Assembly (NCBI GenBank): GCA_001599675.1
Contig: BCHP01000001.1
Span: 186,001 to 250,000, forward strand
DNA from: Basipetospora chlamydospora
Lineage: Eukaryota; Ascomycota; Sordariomycetes; Microascales
DNA length: 64,000 bases
Direction: 5' to 3'
Position numbers and translations under genes: made by a program. Under the pieces are notes generated by a model. The model was not told the origin of the DNA and did no database searches. It saw nothing but the letters and a program-made list of their open reading frames with translations. Shown piece after piece: positions 32,644-42,938 of this stretch. The stretch's first letter is position 1, and each line of letters starts with the position of its first letter.

Positions 32644-33968
32644 TCAGCTGTTGCCGCACTCTGTATATAGAGACCCGGCCACCGCGGCAGGTTCGCAAGA
32701 CTCGGCGAATAGGTCCGGAAACGTCTGTGGGAGGAGCAGTACCTCCTCCGGCTCACCGACTAGGATCCCCCCGGCCATCATGAGGTACCTGGAGCAGAAC
32801 TCTTTCCACAGCTCCCGCGCCATCGGCCCCTCCCCCTCCTGCGGCAAGGGACGAGGTAGGTAGGGGTAGTTCAGCCTGGCGACCTTCACGGCGCGCATAA
32901 CTCCTTCCAAGTCCATCGTGATCGGCCTGACGAGATCGAAATCCAGCAGCCAGGGTTCAGTCGTCCTGAAGAAGAAGACCTCTTCCACGAAGCTTCTAGG
33001 TCCCGTGAATGTCTACGGGGTCATCGTCCTAGTCTCTGACGACGAGACGGCGTGAGATCTCAACTCGGTGGACTTCCGAGGACGAACTCCACGCCGGCTC
33101 CGTAGACCTTGGCCCCCCAGTGCATGCACGCCAGAGCCTCTGCCATTCTGTGGGCGATTTGGATGACGTCCAGCGTTAGGTCCAGCGCCTGGTCTAGGTG
33201 CAACGCAGAGTTCCGGAGCGGGAAGAAGCGGCGAGGCTGCCGTACCTTGGATGAGCCGAGGTAGGGGCGTAATAGGCAATCCCTGTTGGCTTTGTCTTCG
33301 AGTGCGGATTGTTGAAGCCTACTCGGACAGTACTTCATGATCAAGGACTGCCGGACGTGTGATGGTAAGGCGGGGACACGCTCTGTGACCAAGGCTGCGG
33401 TGGGGAGATTGACGAGCTGCTTGGCGGTTTTGGCCTGGCCGGTGTAGTAGTCGAACTTGATTGCGACCGACTCGCCGTCTCGACAAAAGACTGGCCCGCA
33501 GGCTCCTGCGCCAATACTGGAGAACGAGGGCTCCTCGCCAGCTGCTGGGGCTGCTGGGGCTGCCGCCTATTTCTTGGCAGCCGACGAGGCAGTTGGCATC
33601 TAGCCTCCGAGGGATAGCATGCGCCGTAAGTCCAAGTCTTGTAACAGGTTGTCGTCCTCGCCCTCGTTGTCGTCGCTGGAAAAGGTGACAGTTCCACCCG
33701 GGCTGCCTGCATCGTCCTTAGGCGCTGCGTTAGCGTCCCTCTTGAGGGCAGTAGTGGTGGTTAGGGGGACTGTGGTGCTCGAGCTGGCGGCGCTGATAGT
33801 ATATAAAGAGTCGACATAGCCGTCCATCATGTCGGGGTCCTTGCCTCTACGGGCCGGGATGACTGCCCTGTCACTGAGGGTAGCCCCATCGAAGTGCTCA
33901 AGCGGACTGGCGTCGTCTATAGTTCTGGCAGCGTCCTTGTGCGAGGAAAGGGGAAAACTGGGCGGCAT
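32644..33968 (-). pseudogene. Decayed DUF3669 domain protein gene
   Basis: From the ATG at 33968 (MPPSFPLSSHKDAARTIDD) a single frame runs to 33060. It has in-frame TAG codons at 33600-33602 and 33567-33569 and a TGA at 33060-33062. It encodes the DUF3669 landmarks IGAGACGPVFCRDGESVAIKF, ANRDCLLRPYLG, FFPLRNSALHLDQ and MAEALACMHWGAKVYG. The C-terminal part (EPWLLDFDLVRPITMD onward to TGA at 32644) is in another frame behind a further TAG. No intron with usable splice sites removes these lesions. Three of the stops fit a CAG-to-TAG or CGA-to-TGA change. DUF3669 genes are Pezizomycotina-specific and often expanded; the normal function is unknown. Confidence 0.75.
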
Positions 33969-35811
33969 ATTAGGTGGTAGATATCGTGCTATCAAGTTAT
34001 CTTGTCTGTCTCATGTTTAAAGATGATGGCGATAAAGGAAACTGGGATAAAGGGAAGGAGAGGGGAGGAAGGAAGAAGGGCGATAGCCTAAACTGTATAT
34101 ATAGGAGAGAGAATCCAGTAGAAGTTGCGCTGGGAGTCAGACTGGGAAACCTTAACTAACGCGTAAACAAACGAGGCAGTCACGGCGAGTCTATGAACAG
34201 AAGGAAGGCACCGAACCGTGCTATCATGTCGGACTCCAGAATCGTGGAAACCGGTGCACCTGGCACCAGTATCTTGGCGGAGAGTACGAGTAAGTAAGAA
34301 ACTGAAGGCGTGGAATCGCTCTGCAAGTTTTATGTAGTATAAGAAAGCCAGGAGCTCATGTATTCATTCCGTAGAAAGAATCCCGCGAGAAGGGAGGACA
34401 GTTTTGGATTCCGAAGCAAACACTGAGGTCCTTTGCAGAGGGGATTTATCAATTCAATGACGCCTCTACGAGTACGAGCATGAGCACGAGCACGAGTCCA
34501 AGGTCAGCATCGTCTTAATTGAAACAACCAAACGGTGCACTCCAAGAGTTCAAGGCCGAAGGATCATTTGGCTTTTGGGACAATCGGAGAGTAATCACGG
34601 AATACGGAGTAATACTCGTACGGAGTTTGCATTCGCCCGTTCGTACATTGCAGTGCTCGAACCACAACGTGCTACATACATACATACGACACATAGGGAT
34701 ACTCTGCAAAAGTCGAAGCTCGCTCCCTACTCCGTATAATAATAAGTCAGTCGGCCCGCTTGATACGTTTCCCGGGACTCGCGTACTCGTACCTGCAGCT
34801 TCACAAGCCCACACCTCTGATTCAGTGTAATGGACTCCGTAGTGTTCCGAGTCCCTCCAATTAGGACTCGAGGCCAAGCCACACAAACAGAGGGTGGTGC
34901 CCCGAGCCAAGTCCAAGCCAAGCCCCCCCCCTGAACTGCACCACCCCCCCCGTTTCTGGTAATATGAAACCCAGTGCTTGGCATGGCAGGACAAGCGGTG
35001 TCGTGGTGGGCGGCGGGGATCGTAATTATTCAGTGAGAGTGAGCCACTGGCGGCCGCGTCGAGCATTTCCCTGCTTTGGCTCTTGAGGTTTTGAGATGGG
35101 CTTGGCTAGCGGGCCCCCCCCCCCCCCCCTTTTTTTTTTTTCTCTTTTCCCTTGGAAATCAGGACCAAAGGAGGAAGTTCGCAGTGAATGCCGAGGAGAA
35201 CGGTGGCTCTGTGCTCTGTGCTTTCCTCTCCATTGCCCAAATTGCTCATCTCTCCTTGTCGGCCACTGGGAAGCATCTTCTCTTTTCCTCTCACTCACAC
35301 CTTGAAATCAAGACACAGACGACGGTCGTCACTCCTTTTTTTGACTCGTCGCATCAGATACTGGCCGCCATGGCTTCGTCATGACACCGAGACACCAACT
35401 GCTCTAATACGATTGCCGCTTCGTCACTCATTCGATATAGCCAGACGTCGACTCGTCGCTCTCGCTCTCGCTCTCGCTCTCCAAGCAGCTATCGACTACA
35501 CTCGTTATTGCTACTCAAACCCTACTGGACCTATTCGATTGAGCTGGGCCTCGTTCGAATAGGCAAAGAGACCTAAACCAAGGACTCGCAACCCCTTTCC
35601 ACTCCTTCCAGCGCAAAATACCCCCTTCGCTTCCAGATACTAGACGTGTCTCTTTCCATATTGCTCGACTCAACTTCTGAGACTTGTATCATTACCATTT
35701 GCTATATCTATCCATTGCTATATACCCGAACATACCTGTCAACTCGTTATAACGCTCTCTCCATACCGTTCGCGACACACATCTCCTCGATCCTCAGAAC
35801 GTCCCGTCGCC
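33969..35811. other. Right side of the accessory island and promoter of the GH16 gene
   Basis: Contains two copies of TACGGAGTA/TACTCCGTA (34603, 34728), a C16T12 homopolymer pair at 35114-35141 and a CT-rich region from 35280 to 35811. The CT-rich part is probably the leader of the GH16 gene. No gene seen. Confidence 0.45.
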
Positions 35812-37592
35812 ATGCGCTCAATACTCTCAACGTCGTGGGCCCCGGCCCTCCTAGCCCTCGCCGCCCTCCCCGCGGCCCTGGCGCAGGTCACCACCGACTG
35901 CGACCCTATGAAGAAGGACTGCCCGCCGGACCCGGCCCTCGGCATCGAGTACTTCTTCAACTTCAACAGCACCCCGCTCTCCGACGCCTGGGAAAGCATC
36001 GCCCAGGGCGACATCTCCTACTCCGAGGAGAACGGCGCCACCTTCACCATCGCCAAGCAGGGCGACTCGCCGACCCTGCGCTCCAAGTTCTACTTCTTCT
36101 GGGGCCGCACCGAGATGATGATGAAGGTCTCCCCCGGCACCGGCATCATCAGCAGCATGATGTGGCTGAGCGACAACCTGGACGAGGTGGACTGGGAGTT
36201 CTTCGGCACCAACCAGACCCACGCCGCGAGCAACTACTTCGGCAAGGGGAACCCGGACTGGCGGAACGGCGGCTACCACGCCGTGCCCTTTGTCGTGCAG
36301 GACGACTTCCACAACTACACCACCGTGTGGACCAAGGAGAAGCTGGAGTGGTGGATCGACGGCCAGCTCGTCAGGACCCTGCTGCCCAAGGACGCCAACA
36401 ACACCCTCAACTACCCCCAGACCCCCATGAGGCTCAGCCTGGGCAGCTGGGCCGGCGGCGACCCGAGGCTGCCCGAGGGGACGAGGGACTGGGCCGGCGG
36501 CACGACAAAGTTCGACGAGGGCCCCTTTGAGATGCACGTCAAGAGCATCAAGGTGTCCGATTACACCGCCGACTCCAAGGAGTACATCTTTGGCGACAGG
36601 TCCGGCTCGTGGGAGAGCATCAAGGTCGTTGGGTGAGTTTCCCTCCTCCCCCTCAAAATCCTTGACTCCCAACACACTGGCAAGGGGGAAAAGGGAAAAA
36701 AAAAAAAAAAAAAAGGAGAAGAATGAGCAAAACTAACAAGGACCCAAATAGTGGCAACTCCACCGTCCGCGACGCTCTCTTCAGAGAGCCCGAAAAGTCC
36801 ACCTCGGAGAAGTTCGACGCCCTGCCCCAGGGCGCCAAGATCGGCATCTACGCGGGCTCCGCCGGCCTGGGCGCCGCCATCATCTTCGGCGCCATATTCT
36901 ACTGCATCCGCCAGCGCCGCCGCGGCAACCGCGAGGCCACCCTCGCCGCCAAGCTGGCCGAGCAGGAGGCCGAGCGCGACCGCCTCGAGCTCCAGGGCCT
37001 CAAGAACGCCGGCATCAGCCCGGACTCGTTCCACGACAACCGCGGGGACTACACCGTCGCCCAGGTCGACGGCGATAACGTCGTCGTCGGGGAGAAGCCC
37101 TTTGTCGAGTTCGCCGCGACGACGCCGAGGCCGGATAACTCGTGGCCCGCGCCCGGGACGCCCGTGGATGGGCAGCCTGGCGCCGGGGCCATGCCGCTGA
37201 TGCAGGACCGCATGGGCTCCCCGCAGAGCCCCGAGGTCCAGAGTCCCGGCCACCCGGGGATGGGCGCAGGTGCGGCGGCGGCGGGCGCGGGGATGCCCCT
37301 GTTGCAGGACCACCACATGAGGTCGCAGAGCCCGAGGATCGCGAGCCCCGCGCCGTCGATGGGCCCGCCGGGGAGGATGTTCAGTCCTGCGCCGGCGTGG
37401 CAGAGCGATAGTGGGTATGCGCCGGCGCACGGGCAGGATGTTGGTGGTGGGTATGGCCCGCCTGTTGGGGGTCATCCGGGGGGTCCCGGGGGTGGTTATG
37501 CGCCGCCGGGGTCGCCCCAGGGCTACGGGGCCCCGGGAAACCAGTGGGGCGGAGGCGGTCCCGGTGCCGGACACGGCGGTTATAGGGGATGA
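35812..37592 (+). CDS. Crh-like GH16 chitin-glucan crosslinking enzyme with a transmembrane segment
   Basis: Transglycosylase family that links chitin to beta-glucan in the fungal wall. Exons are 35812-36632 and 36752-37592; the 119-nt intron contains a run of about 20 A. The 553-aa product has a signal peptide (residues 1-24) and a Cys pair typical of Crh enzymes. The catalytic motif is DEVDWEFFG at 124-132; Glu125 is the expected nucleophile and Glu129 the acid/base. Several N-glycosylation sequons follow. After the catalytic domain there is no GPI signal. Instead, a hydrophobic helix at about 304-326 is followed by RQRRRG and a 220-residue Gly/Pro/Gln-rich tail. This predicts a type I membrane protein with a cytosolic tail, unlike GPI-anchored Crh1/Utr2. 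Confidence 0.92.
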
Positions 37593-38172
37593 TGTCGAAC
37601 ATGTGGGGAAGGATCGGGATTTATTGGATCTTCTTGCGCACTTCCTCTCTTTTTCTCGCATTTCCTGGGTTTCTTGTGTTGCAACTTCTCAGAATACGAC
37701 GACCTTTGGATATCTATCTCCCGCCTCCACACACAAAAGTGGCACGGCGGTGCCTGGACCGTTCGGTTGGCATCGTTTGCGTTTCGTGAGGATTACTGAT
37801 GAACTTAGGCCCTGTAGTCCTTGGGCTAGTTGATGAGGTTACGATGCCCAGTCTCGGGTCACAGGTGGCCCCCAAGGAAGCACTCAGGAGGGAAATGATA
37901 GCAGGGCTAGCGAAGGGTGAGGGAGGGAAGGGGTAGGGCGCGAGCGGACCTAACGGGTGTCGTAGATTCGTTATGTTCCCCTCCCAGTGGCCAAGGGCGG
38001 CGGGACTTCTGCTCTTCAAGAAGCCCCCTTCCCTTCCCTTTTCCAACGCACACAGTCGACATAGAAAGAGCAGCGGGCATTTTCGTATCCTGCAAAACTC
38101 GACTGAGTGGAAAGTTTGGTTATTCATAGTCTTCGTCGGTTCTTGTTGTATTATGTCCTTGTAAAGCCGGAT
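37593..38172. other. Convergent intergenic region
   Basis: 3' flanks of the GH16 gene and the gene ending at 38173. No gene seen. Confidence 0.5.
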
Positions 38173-39461
38173 TTAGACCAGGACATCGAGATACCTGTAA
38201 AAGCTCTTCGCATTCGTGACCGCAAGCTCATCATATCCCTCTAGAACTCTCAGTGTTAGCTTTCCACTGGTCTCAAGACCTTTGCGAGCAAGTACCTGCA
38301 ACGAGGGGAGAAGTTGGGAAAGGAAAGGAAGACGGAAACAAAGAAAAGGAACTCCATACCCGTTTCCTCAATCCATACCTCGTTTATCCTCCGATAGTGC
38401 TCCAAGACCAGCTCATCGCCCCCCACCATCTCCCCAAAAGTCTCCCAGTCCATCCTCCTTCTCAGCGGATGGAACCTCCCCGCGCGCTGCATGAACAGCC
38501 TCACGAGCTGCATCAGCCGCATGTCAAAGTGCGCCAGCAGGCTCTCGAGCGAGTCCACCGCCCACGCCAGCCCCTCCAGCTCGCCGTACGCTATCTTGAG
38601 CATGCACAGGGCGTAGAACGCCGCGGCGAAGTCCCTCGGCCTGTCCCTGGTCACGAGCCTCTCGAAGATGCTGAAGCTGGCCTGCATGAGCAGGCACAGG
38701 CCCTCGAGGCCGTTCCTACCGCCCACGGGCGGCTCGTAGTTCTCCGGCACGCGGTACGCGTCGACGGAGGGGCTGACGGAGGGCGACGGCATGGTCTTGC
38801 CGCGGGGGGCCGGGCCGGCGGGGGTGGGTCCCAGGTGCGGCTTGGCTATGCGCCAGGGTGCTGCGCCGGACTCGACGCCGTCCGAACCCCAGCCGAGCGG
38901 GGAGCTAGCGGAGAGGGATCCGCTCACAGGAAGGTTGAAGCATATGAAGCCGAGTTCCTGGCAGAGGACGAGGCACCGCAGGCAGAAGAGGATGAGTATG
39001 TCCTCGTCCGGGCCGAACCACCCCTTGCGCTCCCTCAAGATCAGGGCCTTTTGAAATTCGGCAGCCCAGGGTACGATGTCCGTGTTCGTCACATCGTGGG
39101 GGCTGGCCTAGCGGTCGCGCACAGTGTCGAACTGGTCCAAGAACGGGATCCGGGCTGCGCCCGGCGAGCCGGCAACGAGCGTGAACCACGTCTGGTCCAG
39201 GATGGCGCCTGCGAGCATCGTGTCGGTGCCGAAGGCGGTGTAGTCGAGGACGATCTTCCAGTGGATCGACTCGGAGCTCAGGAGCCAGACGGAGGTGCCC
39301 GGGCGGTAGTGTTCTTTTTCATCTTCGTCACTCGGTCGATTCACCCGCCGCAGGCCGCCGTCGCCGCCGGTTTCAGCATCTTGGTCCGCGACTTGCGGCT
39401 CGGGCGATTGTGCCTGGGCTTGGGAGGCCCCACTCTCGGAGGAATCTTCTGGAGGTTCCAT
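38173..39461 (-). CDS. Unknown fungal protein, interrupted by one in-frame TAG
   Basis: Exon 1 runs from the ATG at 39461 to 38379 and exon 2 from 38295 to 38173 (83-nt intron, GTATGG donor). The spliced frame has 402 codons and ends with TAA. It is open except for one TAG at 39108-39110, between FLDQFDTVRDR and ASPHDVTNTDIVPW. No intron of plausible length removes it. The N-terminal 60 residues are acidic and disordered. The rest is helical and hydrophobic in patches, for example DILILFCLRCLVLCQELGF and GLEGLCLLMQASFSIFERLV. No family recognised. If the TAG is real, the product stops after 117 residues. Alternatives are a strain-specific nonsense change (CAG to TAG), a base error, or readthrough. 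Confidence 0.6.
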
Positions 39462-39605
39462 TTGTCCGTCGTGAGAGATTTTCCGCCCTTCTTTATGGGC
39501 GGACTTGGTTCCGGTTAGTTGGAGAAGGAAGGGAGCACAGCGAAGTGAGGCGAAGTGAAGTCGCGTCAAGGGCTAGCTTGGGCGTGATCCTGACTCAGCA
39601 TACAA

Positions 39606-39642
<37 letters not shown>

Positions 39643-40257
39643 GTAATATCTGGAGTGTACGGAGTAGGTCGTTCTGGTATGACTGTCGGCATCTGTGGCT
39701 GCAAGTCCTCAGAAGTTCGTTTTCTCCCCCTTTCGCGGGCTTTGGTCTGATCAAGAGCCGCGAGATGGCAGCATTTCTGACAAGTCAAACTAGGTCAAGG
39801 CCACCCAGTCTCTATGGAGCTTTTGTAGCCCGGGCGGGCGGGCGGCTATGCCCAAGGAAACAAGTTTGGAGGGCTCTATTCACCTCACCGCTGATGCATG
39901 TTCATGGAAAGGGATATTGGAAAGTCCGGGTTGCGATGCTTTGGCTGCTTCAATCTTGACTTAAGACTTCGACTTTGATTCTCAGACGAACTCGATCGTA
40001 GGCGGAAACGGTTGTTTCTGACTAAGCACGGACTCCCAGCTGTCATGACTAAGCAGATGATTATACGCCTAAGAAACAAGGCATAATATCTCAGGCCTTG
40101 CGGGTTTTGCCGACAGACCAGACAATTGGAGCCGCATCTCGAAAAACAGCTCGCCTCGGACGAACGTGAAGCCACTACCTACTCCAAGCTCCCAACGAAT
40201 CCCACACCACCCTCCTTCAATTCCCCCACCGGATTCCTCACACCCACCGCCGTCAAG
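39462..40257. promoter_or_regulatory. Divergent intergenic region upstream of ATP18
   Basis: Holds a perfect (CT)15 run at 39611-39640 and one TACGGAGTA at 39658-39666, both upstream of the minus-strand gene. The 100 bases before ATP18 are C/T-rich. Confidence 0.4.
39611..39640. repeat. (CT)15 microsatellite
   Basis: Thirty bases of uninterrupted CT, in a promoter region. Probably length-variable. Confidence 0.95.
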
Positions 40258-40699
40258 ATGTTCTGGTTCGGCGCTCAGCCCATCAAGAAGTTCCCTTCTC
40301 CCATCCGTGAGTCGCAGCCTCCCGGGGTCTCAGCCGCCGCCCCTCACACTCCGCCGTTCTACCCGGGGTATACTGACGTCTTCTTTTCTGGGATACAGTC
40401 CGCCACATGTGGCCCTTCTTCGCCGCCGGTATGCGATTCATCCCGAACCCCGACGCCCTTTGATTGATCTGGAGGCGGATTGCCATGGCTCGGGAAATGA
40501 AATTGGACAGGGAGGGCTAACATGCACAACTCAGGCGCCGTCATCGCCTACGGAATCAACTCGGCACAGAATGCCATGATGGCCAGTACGAATTTGAATC
40601 CCCAAGGACCCGATTTCCCCCCCCATACGACTCTGCAGCTAACTGTTCCAAAAAGGCGACGAGTTCAAGAACGACCCCCGCAACCCCCACGCGAAATAA
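40258..40699 (+). CDS. ATP18: Mitochondrial F1Fo-ATP synthase subunit i/j (Atp18)
   Basis: Four short exons (40258-40306, 40399-40428, 40535-40585, 40656-40699) separated by introns of 92, 106 and 70 nt encode 57 aa. The sequence reads MFWFGAQPIKKFPSPILRH, then a single membrane helix (WPFFAAGAVIAYGINSAQ), then DEFKNDPRNPHAK. The PxPILxxxWPFFxAG and EFxNDPRNP pattern is that of Atp18, a small inner-membrane subunit of the peripheral-stalk region. The middle exons are only 30 and 51 nt; every junction is GT-AG and the frame closes exactly, which supports the model. The third intron has a CTAAC branch site 14 nt before the acceptor. Confidence 0.9.
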
Positions 40700-41444
40700 G
40701 GACGGAGACGACACGGATGAGATTCGCTTGCGATGGACATGTTGAACAAGAGAGAGAGAGAGAGCGCTATTCGGCTCGCCCGGTCCGAGAGGAGGGAAGT
40801 GTATCATAGAAGCATAGCGCAGCCCGGCTGCTCAGTCTAACGTCGACGGTTCTGCCCTACGTTTTCCGGTGTCGTGATGGGACTGGTTGGGTTCTGTGGG
40901 AGAGGCCAGTTCTCGGACCGCGCCAATGGACCGTCTATCGCTTGCCCCATGTGAGCCCGGTCCAGTGGCACGAAAGGGATCTGCTGGCGATGCTCCTGAA
41001 CCCTCAATCAAGCTGTAGTTGTCCTCCGTCCTCCCGAACGAGCCTACTGTAGGCGATGTCGAACTCGGTCCGGATTTCGGTGCTCACGTGATACGTTTCT
41101 CCCAATGACTCCCGGCCGCGGCTCTTAAGATTCGCTCATAATTTGGCGGCCGATTGCTTCCTCTTAGACTTCGTTCCACTTACTCCTACTCTCTCACAAT
41201 CTCTCAACGTTTGTCCTTTTCTTTGTTTTTTTTTATTTCTTTTTGCGCGCATGTGCTCTTTCTTTTGCGCCTCCATCGTTCAGTTCTCATAACCGCCTCA
41301 TCTGTCCTCTGTATGCTCCCCCGCGCTGAAGAAACCCCCACCCATAAACAGCCATATTGCTAACGTCTCAAATAGTCCTCTTCTGCTTGACGCTAAAAGT
41401 CCCAGGCAGTTATCTCGTTCAAACGAACAGCCTCTTTTTTATTT
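40700..41444. other. Intergenic region, ATP18 to FSH hydrolase
   Basis: 3' flank of ATP18 and the T/C-rich leader of the next gene (41160-41300). A short (GA)n run at 40749-40765. No gene seen. Confidence 0.5.
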
Positions 41445-42603
41445 ATGCTGCCCGCGACCAGATCCGTCGCCCATCTGAGCCGCGTTCACTCTCTAAGGCC
41501 ACTCACCACTTTCGGCCCTCTCTGGACCATGTCCGAGACGCCCCTTTCCCAGCCGAGCGGAGACTCGTCCGCTCCGGCTACCCCCCAGAATGGGAGTGTG
41601 AACCAGAAGGGCCAAAGGGCTCCGAAGCCTCCCCAGGCGCCGAAGAAGGAACTCAAGATCCTTATGCTTCACGGTATGTTGGTCAGGCAGAGTGAGGCCC
41701 ACTCCGGTTCTGCGCCCACGTTCCCGTTCGCGCCCGCCGTGAGTATAGCTCTAGCTATACAAATACGGATTCTCTATATGAACCCCGTCTCCGACATGGT
41801 ACGCATACCACTCTCACGGACTTACTAACACAACCACCCCAGGCTACACCCAGTCCGGCCCACTCTTCCGCGCCAAGACCCGCGCCCTGGAGAAGCTTCT
41901 CGCCAAATCCCTCAACCCCCTAAACACCACCCTCAACTTCATCTACGCCACCGCCCCGCACCGCCTCTCCCCCACCGACATCCCCGGCTTCGTCACCTCA
42001 TCCTCCTCGTCCGCGGCATCGCCGTCCGCCGGCGCGAGCCTCACGCCGCTCGACGCCCAGCCGGACGAGGAGCCCGAGCTGGACAGCTGGGCCTGGTTCC
42101 GCCGCGACGGGCCCACGGCCCCGACCATCCGCGGCCTTCCCGAGGGCATGCGGGGCGTCGCGGCCGCGATCCGGGAGGCTGGGGGCGTGGACGCCGTGGT
42201 GGGCTTCTCGCAGGGCGGCGCGATGGCGGCGCTGGTCGCTGCGGCGCTCGAGCACCCGCGCCGCGAGCCGGAGGAGGTCCCGTCCTGGCTGGAGGACCTG
42301 CGCGGGGCCAACGGCGGAGAGGGGCTCAGGTTCGCCGTTGTCTACTCGGGCTTCTACATGTATGTCGACGAGGTCAACTGGTGCTACGAGCCGGCGATAC
42401 GTACGCCCACGCTGCACTACATCGGGGGGCTGGATACCGTGGTGGCGGAGGAGAGGAGCAGGGGCCTGATAGACAGGTGCGAGGATCCTATCGTCGCGGT
42501 GCACCCCGGTGGGCACTACGTGCCTGTGTCGAGGGAGTGGATGATGCCCATTATCGGGTTTGTGAGGAAGTTTGTTGAGGATGATGTCAAGGCGCGTGTA
42601 TAG
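41445..42603 (+). CDS. FSH-family serine hydrolase
   Basis: An alpha/beta hydrolase of the FSH1 (serine hydrolase) family. Exons are 41445-41673 and 41843-42603; the 169-nt intron has a GTATGT donor. Two in-frame ATGs are possible. The one at 41529 gives a 301-aa protein (MSETPLSQPSGD). The one at 41445 adds 28 residues (MLPATRSVAHLSRVHSLRPL) that look like a mitochondrial presequence. Numbering from 41529, the nucleophile is Ser171 in GFSQGG, the acid Asp246 in GGLDTVV and the base His273 in GGHYVPV. The first strand LKILMLHGYTQSG is also typical. Family members cleave small esters and some act in secondary metabolism; the substrate here is unknown. I report the longer start but the shorter is equally possible. 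Confidence 0.9.
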
Positions 42604-42938
42604 TAGACCGGATGCCGCAGCTTGTTCCGCGCGTACACGATAGATATAATAGAGATAGATCCCAAGGCATCCACAAAGTGGTAAACTGTGAAACTGGACG
42701 TTTTCCGTAAGAGATAGAGAGGTTCATTGCCTCTAGATGTCAACACGTCACAATGTAGACACTCCAGAGGGATCCAGGTCGGGTCTGATGTCGATCGTTA
42801 CAGTTGGACAACCCGGAATCACAGGGCGTCCCCCTCTAGCTTGTATTAATACACAAACGTCCATGGTTGCCAGGAGATACAGTCGCTCCATTTCCCACTG
42901 ACCCAAGCCTCAACCCCCACTCCCACTCTTTCTTCCCC
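42604..42938. other. Convergent intergenic region
   Basis: 3' flanks of the FSH hydrolase and RPN5. Nothing else seen. Confidence 0.5.

Noticed and set aside
38253..39518. 421-codon ORF on the plus strand
   Set aside because: Antisense to the two-exon gene at 38173-39461, which has splice sites and a coherent protein text.
39611..39640. CRISPR-like or direct-repeat array
   Set aside because: It is a plain CT microsatellite; no spaced repeats anywhere in the window resemble CRISPR, and the organism is a fungus.
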